A stretch of DNA of 64,000 nucleotides from Bacteroidia bacterium. Its GTDB lineage: Bacteria > Bacteroidota > Bacteroidia > Palsa-965. The stretch covers positions 99,448-163,447 of the forward strand of contig JAKLJE010000003.1 in assembly GCA_023151315.1 (NCBI GenBank), given 5' to 3'. Within the stretch, counting starts at the first letter, position 1. Each line of letters starts with the position of its first letter. Shown here one piece after another: positions 1-9,724 of the stretch. The position numbers and the translations under genes were made by a program. Below the pieces are notes generated by a model. It made no database searches and was not told the origin of the DNA. It worked only from the letters and a program-made list of their open reading frames with translations.

Positions 1-920
1 CAACATTTAAACTCATGAATGCATTGATCGGTTTGCAGGAAGGTGTTCTTACTCCGGCAACAATGTATCCTTGTGCTCACGGTTATCCTCCACTCGGAGG
101 GAAACCGAAATGTCACCCGCACGGAAGTCCAACAAACCTTTACGGGTCGATTGCTACTTCCTGCAATTCTTATTACAGTTACGTTTTCAAATCGATTCTT
201 GACAACCGGAAGTACAAGAGCCAGGAAGAAGGTTACAAAGCGTGGCGTCAGTTTGTGTTGAGTTTTGGTGTGGGAATGGAAATCGGGACAGATCTTCCAT
301 ACGAGAATAAAGGAAACGTACCTACGCCGGAATATTATGATAAAGTTTTCGGCAAAGGTCGATGGAAGTCGATCACGCTTACCGGCGCCGGACTCGGAAT
401 CGGTCAGGCAGAATTAGGTGTAACACCCGTGCAGATGTGTAACATCATCTGTACAATCGCAAATCGCGGATATTATCATGTTCCGCATTGTATAAAAACA
501 ATCGAAGGAGATTCAAGTTTTGTGCAGCGATGGACGAAGCGCCATTACACAATGGTGACGAGCACGGCCGCATATGAAGCGGTGATTGAGGGAATGGCGC
601 AGGTAATGACCAACGGAACCGGTCGTGCTGTGCAGATTCCCGGAATTGAAATGTGCGGTAAGACAGGTACGGCGCAGAACCCGCACGGCGATGACCACTC
701 GGTGTTTGTATTGTTTGCACCTCGTGTGAATCCGAAAATTGCAATAGCGGTTCTGGTAGAGAATGCAGGATACGGAGCAGCGTACGCAGCGCCGATTGCA
801 AGTTTGATGGTGGAGAAATATCTCACCGGAAAAGTGGAACGAAAAGACATGGAGCAACGCATGCTTGAAAGCGATCTCATTCATAAAACAGCGGGCACGC
901 AGAAAAAGGTTTCTCACTGA
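1..920 (+). CDS. mrdA: Penicillin-binding protein 2 (peptidoglycan transpeptidase), C-terminal part
   Basis: This is the C-terminal part of a class B penicillin-binding protein, the transpeptidase that cross-links peptidoglycan during lateral wall growth. The frame is open to the window edge (codons from base 3), so the gene starts outside and the SxxK active-site motif is not visible. The SxN motif reads SCN at bases 159-167 and the KTG motif (KTGTAQ) begins at base 660. Both sit in the usual order, and the short tail after KTG fits PBP2. The stop overlaps the rodA start by one base (TGATG), the standard PBP2-RodA elongasome pair. The identification is firm; PBP2 rather than the division PBP3 is inferred from the RodA partner. 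Confidence 0.95.
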   Translation, partial: TFKLMNALIGLQEGVLTPATMYPCAHGYPPLGGKPKCHPHGSPTNLYGSIATSCNSYYSYVFKSILDNRKYKSQEEGYKAWRQFVLSFGVGMEIGTDLPYENKGNVPTPEYYDKVFGKGRWKSITLTGAGLGIGQAELGVTPVQMCNIICTIANRGYYHVPHCIKTIEGDSSFVQRWTKRHYTMVTSTAAYEAVIEGMAQVMTNGTGRAVQIPGIEMCGKTGTAQNPHGDDHSVFVLFAPRVNPKIAIAVLVENAGYGAAYAAPIASLMVEKYLTGKVERKDMEQRMLESDLIHKTAGTQKKVSH

Positions 921-2203
921 TGCGCGAAAAAAGCGACAGGCTGTTTTACAACGTGGATTGGCTCCTTGTCGGGATCTTCCTTGCACTTGTAGTGATGGGA
1001 TGGTTCAATATTTATTCTGCAGTTTACGACGAGCAGAAGAGTGATATCTTCAACTGGACGCGATTGGAAAGCAAGCAGATGATCTTTGCAGTGACTTCCA
1101 TAGTTCTCGCATTTTCAATTCTTGTAATCGACGCAACATTTTTCACGGCCACCGCATTTTATCTGTATGCCGGAGTTTTGCTTCTGAATCTGATTGTTGC
1201 TTTTGCCGGCGCGGAAATCAAAGGAAGTCGATCCTGGTTTAAGTTCGGCGGATTCAGTCTGCAACCTGCAGAGTTTGCAAAATGGGCGACGGCATTGGCT
1301 CTTGCGAAATTCATGAGCGGACTTGCAAAACCGAATATGAAACAGGCAATGGGAATTGCGATCGGTATTATCGCTTTGCCTGTATTAATCATTATCCTGC
1401 TGCAGCGTGAAACGGGCGTTGCCCTTGTGTTTGCAGCGATGGTAATTGTGCTGTATCGTGAAGGTTTGGTACCGGGCTGGTTGCTGCTGATCGGTTTGAT
1501 TTCTGTTCTTGCGATGGTAGTGGGAATCAAGTACCATGAAGCAATTGCATTTCTGGTTCTCATTTTCGCCGGACTCGCAGCATTGCGCATACTTATGCTG
1601 CGCAAGAAAACCTTCAAGCAGATTCTTATTTCTGCAATAGCGGTTTTGTACCTCGGCGGATTGATGTTTGTGTCATCTAAAGTCATTGAGAAAATGCCGG
1701 AACACCAGACAGGACGTATCAAAGTTTGGCTGGGTCTTGATGTTGATCGTGCAACGGAAGATCGTTTCGGGTACAATACAAAACAATCACTCATAGCAAT
1801 CGGTTCAGGCGGACTTGCAGGTAAAGGTTATCTTGATGGAACTCAAACAAAGTTCCGTTTTGTACCAGAGCAGGAAACCGATTTTATTTTCTGCACAGTA
1901 GGCGAGGAGTGGGGCTTTTACGGAAGTGCATTTGTTGTGCTTTTGTATTCCATGCTCATCGTGCGAATAATTCTCAGAAGCGAACGACAGCGTTCGGATT
2001 TCACACGTATTTACGGATACGCTGTGGCATCCATATTTTTATTTCACCTTATGGTGAACGTTGGTATGACGATTGGTATTCTTCCGGTAATCGGAATTCC
2101 ACTGCCGTTCTTCAGCTATGGAGGTTCATCACTCATCAGCTTCACGGTGTTGCTTTTCATTTTCGTGAAACTGGATTCGCAGCGACTGCTGATTCTTCGT
2201 TAA
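920..2203 (+). CDS. rodA: RodA, peptidoglycan glycosyltransferase of the elongasome
   Basis: SEDS-family membrane glycosyltransferase of 427 residues, the usual RodA length, with about ten hydrophobic segments. It polymerises lipid II into glycan strands with PBP2 during rod elongation. Family hallmarks are visible in the C-terminal half: IAIGSGGLAGKG, then GTQTKFRFVPEQETDFIF, then GEEWGF, and the last conserved stretch GIPLPFFSYGGSS near the C terminus. The start overlaps the stop of the upstream transpeptidase by one base, so translation is probably coupled. FtsW is the alternative SEDS paralogue, but the PBP2 partner and lack of division-cluster neighbours favour RodA. Confidence 0.95.
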   Translation: MREKSDRLFYNVDWLLVGIFLALVVMGWFNIYSAVYDEQKSDIFNWTRLESKQMIFAVTSIVLAFSILVIDATFFTATAFYLYAGVLLLNLIVAFAGAEIKGSRSWFKFGGFSLQPAEFAKWATALALAKFMSGLAKPNMKQAMGIAIGIIALPVLIIILLQRETGVALVFAAMVIVLYREGLVPGWLLLIGLISVLAMVVGIKYHEAIAFLVLIFAGLAALRILMLRKKTFKQILISAIAVLYLGGLMFVSSKVIEKMPEHQTGRIKVWLGLDVDRATEDRFGYNTKQSLIAIGSGGLAGKGYLDGTQTKFRFVPEQETDFIFCTVGEEWGFYGSAFVVLLYSMLIVRIILRSERQRSDFTRIYGYAVASIFLFHLMVNVGMTIGILPVIGIPLPFFSYGGSSLISFTVLLFIFVKLDSQRLLILR

Positions 2204-2595
2204 GTGTTCTGAGGAGAATTCCGCTTTACATACATCAAGCCAAGCATCGTAATGCCTCCGGTTATAAGAATGTAAACCGAAAGGAAACCGACTACATGTC
2301 CGCTGATCTGCACCGGATCAAATGCAGTGTTTTCTGCTTCTACATCACGAATTAAACCGAACCCGTGGAGTATCCAGAAAAGAGGAATCACTGCAGAATG
2401 GATAATGTATGACCACGACAGAAATCCCGTGAAGCGACGTCCTCTGATTTTCAGAATGCGACGAACGAAGAACCATGTGATGTAGGCATACACCGGCGAC
2501 ATGATAACAACGTCCAGCAGAGAAAACGGAACGAGGTAGATTTCCATAGGGAAAAGGTAGTAATACAGATTGAAGCCTGCAAACGAGTGACACAA
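2200..2595 (-). CDS. Small integral membrane protein of unknown function
   Basis: A 131-residue protein with three or four strongly hydrophobic stretches (about residues 18-45, 60-80 and 95-122) separated by short basic loops, for example VRRILKIRGRR. No family is recognised. Its stop overlaps the rodA stop by four bases in convergent orientation. Translation could instead begin at the internal Met17, just before the first membrane span. Codon use looks ordinary and no other frame here is better, so it is probably a real gene, but its function is open. Confidence 0.6.
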   Translation of the reverse strand: MCHSFAGFNLYYYLFPMEIYLVPFSLLDVVIMSPVYAYITWFFVRRILKIRGRRFTGFLSWSYIIHSAVIPLFWILHGFGLIRDVEAENTAFDPVQISGHVVGFLSVYILITGGITMLGLMYVKRNSPQNT

Positions 2596-2728
2596 GGTCG
2601 TGTACAGAGAATAAAGGAATCGTTCGAATAAATTCCGTTGAAATCAATCTGATGTAGTTGATGTTAACTGTAATTGCTAATCAACTATTTGCATATGGAC
2701 TTTAAAACTAATGAGTAGACGAACGGAA

Positions 2729-5700
2729 TTATTCCAAAATATACATCGGCGTAGTTTGAGAAAACTCTTCAGTTAATATGGTTATCAGGTACAAACCATC
2801 AGGCAGAGTATGCTCTGCGTTGATCTGATAAATTCCCTGGTGGGATGATACTTGATGGTTCATTACCTCTCGGCCGGATGGGTCACGGATTATAATAGAC
2901 AACACTTTTGTATTCGGGTTTGCAATTTGAATGTAGAAAGAGCCTGTGGCGGGATTTGGATACAACTTAATGCTCTCCTTGCCTGTGTCTTGTTGGGGAG
3001 TTTCTGTGCTTAGAAAATGACCACAGTCAGCACCAACATCTGTTGGAGAGAAAATGTTTCGTGTCTCGCTGTCGATATCCAAAGGAACACTTGGCGTTAA
3101 CGTTCCCATGCTTTCTGCCCAGGTAACCGGTCCAAGATGCAGGTCGAAATTGGCAAAATCTCCAGCGGGGTTAATATAACCGGGGTCCCCGTATAAGCTG
3201 GCTAAATCACGGCCTGTTGCCTGTTGCCAATTGAGCAGAGTGCCGTATCCGTTCCCGCAGCTCGCATTTATTCCAGGTGTGTAAAATAGATTGTAGTTAG
3301 AGTTTGCTCCCGATAGTAATTGAATGCCGATGTGATCGTACCCGGATGGGAGCAAGGTGTCATAACGAACGTTGCAGACGATATTGTTGAAAATACTATC
3401 CTGACCTGTATCATCAATTTTTATACACGCACTTGAGGAGACACCACTATTACCTGTTCCCCCAATATAAAAGCTATTATGAATAATATTGTTGAATACA
3501 TCACTGCCTCCGATTCTGGAGAAGTAACCGTATAGCTGCGCACCGCCAATTACGCTGTTACCTTGCGCATCAAGACCGAGGCACACCATATTATTGTAAG
3601 TATTGTGTAAGCCAAGACAAGTTGTAATTCCGGCAACAATTGAAAGGTTGGATGAATTGTTCATCCAAACTGAGTGAATCACGTTACGCTCAATATCTAT
3701 GTAATTGTTGGGTCCTGAAGTGTTATTGTTGTTCACCACCATTATGCCCGTCATAAAAATTTGAGAATAACTCGAGTTGCATGTAATGTTATTAATGAGA
3801 TTGTCGGTGATAATTATTTTACTGAATTGTGTTCGCGCATAAATTCCACATACATTGAATAATGTGGCTATATGGGAATTCATATCGCTGGCGTCGGAAT
3901 GTAAATTGTAAATTTTGTTAGACTTAATAAACAGTGTAAATGAAGTGTTCACCGGCATAGGGAGCCACCCGCAGCTAATTCCACACATTGAGCGATTGTA
4001 ACCTAACCCCGACCCGGCTAACCAAATATTAGCGACAACATTATTCATGATAGATGCTTGGCCGAAAAGTTTTCCAACTGTAATTCCCTGGCAATCGCTT
4101 GGTCCGGTTACCAAAATACTATTCGCATTAGTGATATGACCAATAACATTATTTGACATATCAAGATAGTTGCATTCGGCAGAACTAATTCCAGTGAAGC
4201 CGGAGGCTGCTCGTATTCCGGAAATTTTGTTGAATCTTATAATACAGGAGTCGTTATTCCCTCCCGATAGTCCCATTAACGAACCAACTTGCATATCAAC
4301 TCCATAGTTGCCGGTAGTGTCACCGATGATATTTCCTAATTGACCGCCTATTTCTGAATTTCCTCCGACAACCGTGATTCCAACTGCCGGAGCGCTCGAG
4401 TAACTCTTGATGTTATTGATCACATTGCCATTTACGTGAATCCAGGATAACGTATCACTGTTGACAAATAACAACTGACAGGTTCCACTCCCGGTCCATA
4501 TTATCGGATTTCCTCCGCACAATGGCGCGGTGCCTCCGATGTAATTGTTGTTCACTCTGTAGTCAATTCCGGCACTGTCGTTAATGTAGATGTAGTGAAG
4601 TCTTCCGCCTATAGTAGGAACTGATACACTGGTGTGATAGATACTGTTGTTTTCAAATATGCAATGCGAATTCCCACGACGAAAGTAAATGGCAGAAGAT
4701 ATATTAACGAAATTTGATTGCGCGAAATCATGGAACAAACAATTTGTAATTACAATACTGTCGTTACTGGCAACTGTGTTGTATGATGTAATCAAATTGA
4801 CCGGTGTGAAAACGGATTTACCTATTTCGCAATGATCAATTCGGATATTGTCGTTTCCGTTTGTGAGCACCGTGCTTCCGATATAAATAACTCCGTTCGC
4901 ATTTTGATAGTTTGATCCATTCACTTTGCAGTAGGAAATTCCAATGTTTTTCGAGTCGTGGATTATCCGTATCGTTGAGCCTGATGGGGATGAATTCGAA
5001 ATAGTAAGCTCAGAAGTAAAACCAATTCCTCCTGGTCGCCCATCAAAATATATATGTGAGCTTTTATGACAATCAATCAAAGTGGATGGATGCGTTCCGG
5101 TAATCGAGATTCCCGTAGCATTGGTATCAGGACGTACAGTAATTGTATTGATCGGAGAGGTAATGGTATCACCCGGAAACGTCAATGGAAAAGTTTCGAG
5201 AGCTGGATTATAACTATTGTTTAACTCGATCGTTAAAGGCCCGCAAAGTCTTCTGCATTTGATTTCTTCAAGAACTTCGTGAATAGTCGAAAAATCACCG
5301 GGGACATTTACCGTGCCGCACATTTGCGGGAAAAGTGTTGTGTCGGAGATTGAAATCCATTGCACAGGAGATGCGCTCCACGTTCTTGAAACAATACGAT
5401 AATGAAAAATTGTGTTGTAAGCGAGAGCTGTATCAAGGACGCTATAAACATCCCCAATACCGGTATCACTTACAGAGTGAATAGAATCAAGGAACGTATA
5501 GTTCACGCTATCTGTTGATTTATAAACGTCAAAAACTTTCTCCGTGGTTGAGCTGTCTTCCCAAGAAAGCATAATGCACGCTGCATATGCAGTGGAATTA
5601 CCGTTTACAGGGGGTAGCGACGGGGTAGAGTCCGGTGTAAACGTGTACATTGTACCGGCTCCCATGGCAGTAGTGCGACTGTAGTTTACGCCATATGAAC

Positions 5701-6322
5701 AAGTACTCATGGACCATGTTGTTGCCGTAACTACTGAAGCGAAACTATTAATCGAATTAAACGAAGCACCTATACCTACAGCGTAAGTAACCTGATTGTA
5801 TGGTATTGAGCCATACACGAAGGATAACTTCCCTGTTGATTCGTGTAATCTTGCTTCGAAAGTAGAGGGTGTTGTGATAAATGGAGAGTGTGTCATATTC
5901 CTCCATTGGATTATGCACGTACGATTAGGAGCAGTTCCGACCAGCTTATACAATACCGAACCGGAATATGATGTCGACCAATTGCTTAGGTAAGGCGCAA
6001 TGATTGGCCAATTAGCTGTACTCCCGACATTGGAATTATTGTATTGCGACCCAGGGGCGCCTAATTTGACCCAACCGGACGCGCTAACACAGAATGAATC
6101 AAACGCATGACCGGCGAAATTAAACGTGAAGTCACTGCCAAATTCAATCATTTGGCTTACCGTATTTGATTGGTAAAAGCCTAGTATGGTATCAAAACCT
6201 ATTGGAGCAGAGACCGCTCCTGTATCAATAGTAAACGGATAAGTTGTATTGGTGATTACTTGAGCGTTTGATTTTTGCTCTAAAAGCAATAGCACAACAA
6301 GAAAATGTAAGATGTGTCGCAT
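2729..6322 (-). CDS. Large secreted beta-helix protein with T9SS sorting domain
   Basis: A 1197-residue protein beginning with a signal peptide (MRHILHFLVVLLLLEQKSNA). Residues about 30-230 form a beta-rich sandwich region, and about 235-330 look like a fibronectin type III domain. About 335-1080 carry many short Asn/Ile-rich turns (NNxIxxI, DxSxNVIGHI) typical of a right-handed parallel beta-helix of the pectate-lyase/NosD class. The last 80 residues are a type A T9SS C-terminal sorting domain, opening with LYPNPATGSFYIQI and ending with GLYLITI. It should pass the Sec system, cross the outer membrane through T9SS and be anchored or released at the surface. It may be an adhesin or polysaccharide-binding protein; no catalytic residues can be assigned by eye. 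The gene stands alone, with 133 nt on its 3' side. Confidence 0.85.
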   Translation of the reverse strand: MRHILHFLVVLLLLEQKSNAQVITNTTYPFTIDTGAVSAPIGFDTILGFYQSNTVSQMIEFGSDFTFNFAGHAFDSFCVSASGWVKLGAPGSQYNNSNVGSTANWPIIAPYLSNWSTSYSGSVLYKLVGTAPNRTCIIQWRNMTHSPFITTPSTFEARLHESTGKLSFVYGSIPYNQVTYAVGIGASFNSINSFASVVTATTWSMSTCSYGVNYSRTTAMGAGTMYTFTPDSTPSLPPVNGNSTAYAACIMLSWEDSSTTEKVFDVYKSTDSVNYTFLDSIHSVSDTGIGDVYSVLDTALAYNTIFHYRIVSRTWSASPVQWISISDTTLFPQMCGTVNVPGDFSTIHEVLEEIKCRRLCGPLTIELNNSYNPALETFPLTFPGDTITSPINTITVRPDTNATGISITGTHPSTLIDCHKSSHIYFDGRPGGIGFTSELTISNSSPSGSTIRIIHDSKNIGISYCKVNGSNYQNANGVIYIGSTVLTNGNDNIRIDHCEIGKSVFTPVNLITSYNTVASNDSIVITNCLFHDFAQSNFVNISSAIYFRRGNSHCIFENNSIYHTSVSVPTIGGRLHYIYINDSAGIDYRVNNNYIGGTAPLCGGNPIIWTGSGTCQLLFVNSDTLSWIHVNGNVINNIKSYSSAPAVGITVVGGNSEIGGQLGNIIGDTTGNYGVDMQVGSLMGLSGGNNDSCIIRFNKISGIRAASGFTGISSAECNYLDMSNNVIGHITNANSILVTGPSDCQGITVGKLFGQASIMNNVVANIWLAGSGLGYNRSMCGISCGWLPMPVNTSFTLFIKSNKIYNLHSDASDMNSHIATLFNVCGIYARTQFSKIIITDNLINNITCNSSYSQIFMTGIMVVNNNNTSGPNNYIDIERNVIHSVWMNNSSNLSIVAGITTCLGLHNTYNNMVCLGLDAQGNSVIGGAQLYGYFSRIGGSDVFNNIIHNSFYIGGTGNSGVSSSACIKIDDTGQDSIFNNIVCNVRYDTLLPSGYDHIGIQLLSGANSNYNLFYTPGINASCGNGYGTLLNWQQATGRDLASLYGDPGYINPAGDFANFDLHLGPVTWAESMGTLTPSVPLDIDSETRNIFSPTDVGADCGHFLSTETPQQDTGKESIKLYPNPATGSFYIQIANPNTKVLSIIIRDPSGREVMNHQVSSHQGIYQINAEHTLPDGLYLITILTEEFSQTTPMYILE

Positions 6323-6490
6323 TCAACAAGAAATACTTAATCTAAAGATACAGAAATCATAGTCTATTCAATCGTTAAACACTTTCAATTCAATATGTCC
6401 CGGCCTTATTGAGTAATAGAAATTCAGATTAATGATTTCGGTAGGAATGCATCGTAAACAGTGCTATATTTTGGATAAATCACTTAATAG

Positions 6491-6528
6491 CAAAAAAAAG
6501 CCGCTCTATTCAGAGCGGCTTTTTTTTG
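6491..6528. terminator. Bidirectional intrinsic terminator
   Basis: A perfect GCCGCTC / GAGCGGC stem (6500-6506 with 6513-6519) is flanked by eight A on the left and eight T on the right, so it can end transcripts on either strand. It lies just past the ppiD stop and ends the leftward coaX-to-ppiD operon. Confidence 0.9.
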
Positions 6529-6543
6529 CGATAATATTTTTGA

Positions 6544-8757
6544 TTAAAAATGCTTCGCACGGTTGTCAACGATGTTGGCTTCTTCGCGAAGAACATCACC
6601 GGCAGATCCGTCGGCACGTGAAGCTGCTCCTTGAATCAAGCGGGTTTGCTGTGACTTCACATCTGTCAAAGCTTCTGCAGGTGTAACTGACTCGAGCAAT
6701 ACAACATAAACACCCATTGTTCCTTTGATAGGAGCAGAAAGCTGTCCCGGTTTCATTGTTGACATCATTGCAACAACATCACCTTCGTAACCTGCACCCT
6801 GAACATAAGGAGCAGCGAATGTTACGTTAGCTCCGGGTTGTACCGTAAGCTTCGTGTTTGCAGCCCACATATCAATTGTAGCGCCTTTTGATTTATTGAG
6901 TTCATCAGTGAACATCTTTGCTTTCTTCTGCTTACGAACTTCGAGTTCACAGATTTCGCGTACCGCTTCGAATGGCTTCACACCTTTTTCGAGGATGCTC
7001 GAAAGTTTACATACGATGTAACGCTCACCGCTCTGGAACGGCTGAGAAACCGAGCCGAGTTCCGTTTCTTCGTCATACATCCAACGAACTACTTCGCGTG
7101 CATTTTCAATTCCGCTGATGTATTTGGAGCCTTCCAGAATTTCACCTGCTTTCAGGAGGTTCAGGTTGTCCTTCTTCACAGCAGCATCGAAAGTTTCTGC
7201 AGTGTTGTTTACACCTGAGAACTCAGAAGCTTTATTGTAAACGTTACGGATCGTGGTTTCAGAAGGTCCGATCTTTTTATTGAGTGCAACAACTTCCACC
7301 TTGCGGCTCGGAGCTGTTTTATCAAGAACCTGAATTACGTGGTAACCGAAATCCGTTTCAACTACAACAACATCACCTTTGTTATTGTTGAAGCCAGCGT
7401 CTTTGAATGGCTGAACGAATCCGCTTTCCTGTGTGAACCAACCGTAATCACCTTTGTTACCGCCGTCAGGATTTCCGTTTGCTTTAGAGCCCGGATCGTC
7501 TGTGAACTTCTCAACGAGATCTTCCATTTTAGCTCCACGCTTAATAGCTTTCTGCAAGCTGTCAGCTTTAGCTTTCGACTGTTCTTTTGTGCGTGTGATG
7601 TCAGGTGCTGCGCTTGCTGCTCCTTTATATGCGATCAGAATGTGACGCACTTTAGCTGAGTCCGCACTGGTTTTGTGCGCAGTTACTTTATAAATCGTGA
7701 GGTTTTCTCCCTGGTTGAATGGCCCGATTACTTCACCTACTGCTGCTTTCAGGAACGCGCTGTCAGCTCCTACAGGGAATGTTCCGGCACGGAGATTCTG
7801 CTTCGCATACATTCCGTCGTCAGACATTGAGAGGATGTAAAGTGAATCATCTGAAGAAGTTTTTCCTGCTTTCAGATCACCTTTCATTTTTTCCATTTCC
7901 GCACGCTGAGCAGCAATGTCATCTGCAGAAGGGAAGATGTCAAATGCAACGTACTCAATTGCACGCTGTGCATCACGCTGCTTGAACTTATACTGGTTCT
8001 GATTGTAGTAATCCTGAAGCTCAGCATCAGTGCATGCAATTGTTGAATCCGCAACTTCGCTGTAACGCTTCACCATGAACTTGAAGTTGTACTTCGTGTT
8101 CTCGTCTTTGTATTCGTGTTTCGCCTGAGCAGTTGTTACGTAAATACCTTTGCGCACCAACTGATTATATTTCTCACGAAGAAGGAATTTGTTCATGTCC
8201 TTCTCGATTGCAGCCCACATACTGTCCTGACGGTCATCCATCTTTTCAACGAATGCACGGATTTTTGGACCGCTGATCTGCCCGTTCGGACCTGCAACTT
8301 CCGGAGAGATTTGTCCGGTCTGCTGGTTCTGGAAATACTGGTTCATGTACTGCGAAGGCTGGTTGCCCATCATCTGATCAGCAAGCTCATCAACAGTGAT
8401 TGTGATTCCGAGCGCTTCGTATTGCGGCTCGTACACGAGCTTGTCAATGAATTCCTGCCATACACCTTCCTGGATCTGTTGTTGTTCCTGTTCGGACAAC
8501 TGGCGACCGTTGGCGTACTGTTCAATTTTATTATTGAACTCAATAAGGCTGATGGTTTCTCCGTTGATTTCACCAACATCCATGCTTCCCGGACCACCAC
8601 CGAGATTTCCACGGTTGATTAGGTCGGTAAGAATGAACGCAAGAAGTGCAAGCGCGATGATACCTACAAGAAGTCCAACGCGTGAACGGATGCGTGAAAG
8701 AATCGTGGTATGCGTTTCTTTTTTCGCAGCGGGATTAACTTTCTTTTCTGAAGTCAT
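6544..8757 (-). CDS. ppiD: PpiD/SurA-type peptidyl-prolyl isomerase, membrane-anchored periplasmic chaperone
   Basis: 737 residues. A basic N terminus is followed by one membrane span (about residues 28-46), then a SurA-like N-terminal chaperone domain rich in charged helices. A parvulin (PPIC) domain at about 370-480 starts with VRHILIAYKG and ends with FGYHVIQVLDKT. A second, more degenerate parvulin-like segment follows. The protein is expected to be anchored in the inner membrane and help fold outer membrane proteins in the periplasm. It is the last gene of the leftward run coaX - outer membrane protein - lptC - 72-residue protein - ppiD, and a strong terminator follows. Confidence 0.93.
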   Translation of the reverse strand: MTSEKKVNPAAKKETHTTILSRIRSRVGLLVGIIALALLAFILTDLINRGNLGGGPGSMDVGEINGETISLIEFNNKIEQYANGRQLSEQEQQQIQEGVWQEFIDKLVYEPQYEALGITITVDELADQMMGNQPSQYMNQYFQNQQTGQISPEVAGPNGQISGPKIRAFVEKMDDRQDSMWAAIEKDMNKFLLREKYNQLVRKGIYVTTAQAKHEYKDENTKYNFKFMVKRYSEVADSTIACTDAELQDYYNQNQYKFKQRDAQRAIEYVAFDIFPSADDIAAQRAEMEKMKGDLKAGKTSSDDSLYILSMSDDGMYAKQNLRAGTFPVGADSAFLKAAVGEVIGPFNQGENLTIYKVTAHKTSADSAKVRHILIAYKGAASAAPDITRTKEQSKAKADSLQKAIKRGAKMEDLVEKFTDDPGSKANGNPDGGNKGDYGWFTQESGFVQPFKDAGFNNNKGDVVVVETDFGYHVIQVLDKTAPSRKVEVVALNKKIGPSETTIRNVYNKASEFSGVNNTAETFDAAVKKDNLNLLKAGEILEGSKYISGIENAREVVRWMYDEETELGSVSQPFQSGERYIVCKLSSILEKGVKPFEAVREICELEVRKQKKAKMFTDELNKSKGATIDMWAANTKLTVQPGANVTFAAPYVQGAGYEGDVVAMMSTMKPGQLSAPIKGTMGVYVVLLESVTPAEALTDVKSQQTRLIQGAASRADGSAGDVLREEANIVDNRAKHF

Positions 8758-8826
8758 ACTATTTGATAATTCGGGACGCGAATATACAATTTTGGGCGAA
8801 AACGAGGAGCAAAATCATCGTTTTTA

Positions 8827-8949
8827 GGGGTGGAAAATTGGGGAATTGGGGGATTCGGGATTCGGGGAATCGGGAATTGGGGAATCGGGAATTCGGGGAT
8901 TCGGGATTGGGGAAGCGGTACTCGGGGATTCGGTACTCGTGAATCGGGC
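8827..8949. repeat. G-rich degenerate 7-9 bp repeat tract in the operon spacer
   Basis: About 120 bp built from short variants of GGGAATTGG, GGGATTCGG and GGGAATCGG on the plus strand, with a dozen runs of three to five G at near-regular spacing. It fills most of the space between the stop of the 72-residue membrane protein and the ppiD start. The operon mRNA would therefore carry the C-rich complement. The G-rich strand could fold into G-quadruplexes. An apparent proline-rich reading frame across it is a by-product of the repeat. Confidence 0.85.
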
Positions 8950-9168
8950 TTATTTCTTCGATTCTGCCTCGCGTTTGGCGGCATCGCGCTTAATGCGGCG
9001 GTTGAACATGCGGCGCATATTCCACATTACGGCGCAAAAAAGCGTGATCATCAGGCAGAAAATGCCGTTTTCTTTAGCTCCGATGATGAACATATAAATG
9101 GTGGTGATAGCGGCAATTGCAGCCATTCCGAGCCACACAAATTCGGTAATGCGGAGATACTTGTTCAT
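8950..9168 (-). CDS. Small two-span membrane protein of the LptC-PpiD operon
   Basis: A 72-residue protein with two hydrophobic stretches (about residues 8-29 and 34-49) and a very basic C-terminal tail (RRMFNRRIKRDAAKREAESKK without its last residues). Its ATG overlaps the lptC stop as ATGA, so translation is probably coupled. No named family is recognised. Its placement between lptC and ppiD suggests an envelope role, but this is inference. Confidence 0.75.
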   Translation of the reverse strand: MNKYLRITEFVWLGMAAIAAITTIYMFIIGAKENGIFCLMITLFCAVMWNMRRMFNRRIKRDAAKREAESKK

Positions 9169-9722
9169 TCTTTTTCGTTGAGCAGGAAGGTTCCTGTGAT
9201 GTCAGTAATTGTATAGTTGGTAAACGTTTCGTCGGATTCGAGCCCGTTGCCCGTAATTACCTGATTGCCCTGAGTGATTTTCACAAATCCATCGGTGTAG
9301 ATTTTTCTCTGCCCGGGCCGACCGTCCCAAGTTAGTTTTTCCGTGTTGAGCTTTTCACCTTTAATGTTTACGACCTCAACATTTTTCTTGGCCACCATGA
9401 TTTGTTCACGTGTTCTGCGTTCAGCATAATCTGCCTTGAGAGAACTGTTGACTTTTGAACTGTCGTCGTAAAATTCAACGAATACTCCTTTCGGAAATAC
9501 GGTCTTACCAATCTGCGTTCCGTAGTCTTCAACTACATCTGCCTTCAACCTGATTTTCGGTCGTGCAGAATCAGTGTAAAGAAACTTTACGTCGTGTGTA
9601 GTGAGCAGTGGAAAACTGTCGCGGCGCGTAATGCTTTCCACTTCAGCAGGATCGTTTTTGCAGCTGTACGACATGCACATCAATACAATCGCACCGATGT
9701 ATGTGAAGAAGCTGCTCCGCAT
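9165..9722 (-). CDS. lptC: LptC, lipopolysaccharide export protein
   Basis: 185 residues from the chosen start, which lies two bases after the upstream stop. An in-frame ATG ten codons earlier would lie inside the upstream gene and spoil the signal peptide. From here the protein opens with MRSSFFTYIGAIVLMCMSYSC, a lipoprotein-type signal with Cys about 21. The rest is the beta-jellyroll LptC domain: repeated short strands with motifs such as AERRTREQIMVAKKNVEV and the GNGLESDE segment. It bridges the inner-membrane LptBFG pump to LptA/LptD in lipopolysaccharide transport. Its stop overlaps the next gene (ATGA). Confidence 0.88.
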   Translation of the reverse strand: MRSSFFTYIGAIVLMCMSYSCKNDPAEVESITRRDSFPLLTTHDVKFLYTDSARPKIRLKADVVEDYGTQIGKTVFPKGVFVEFYDDSSKVNSSLKADYAERRTREQIMVAKKNVEVVNIKGEKLNTEKLTWDGRPGQRKIYTDGFVKITQGNQVITGNGLESDETFTNYTITDITGTFLLNEKE

Positions 9723-9724
9723 TA

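Noticed and set aside
445..986. Minus-strand ORFs inside the PBP2 gene
   Set aside because: Shadows of a firmly identified coding frame; no family features.
8754..8984. Proline/arginine-rich ORF on the minus strand
   Set aside because: It is the G-rich repeat tract read in one frame and overlaps ppiD's start and the 72-residue gene's end; no start or family support.
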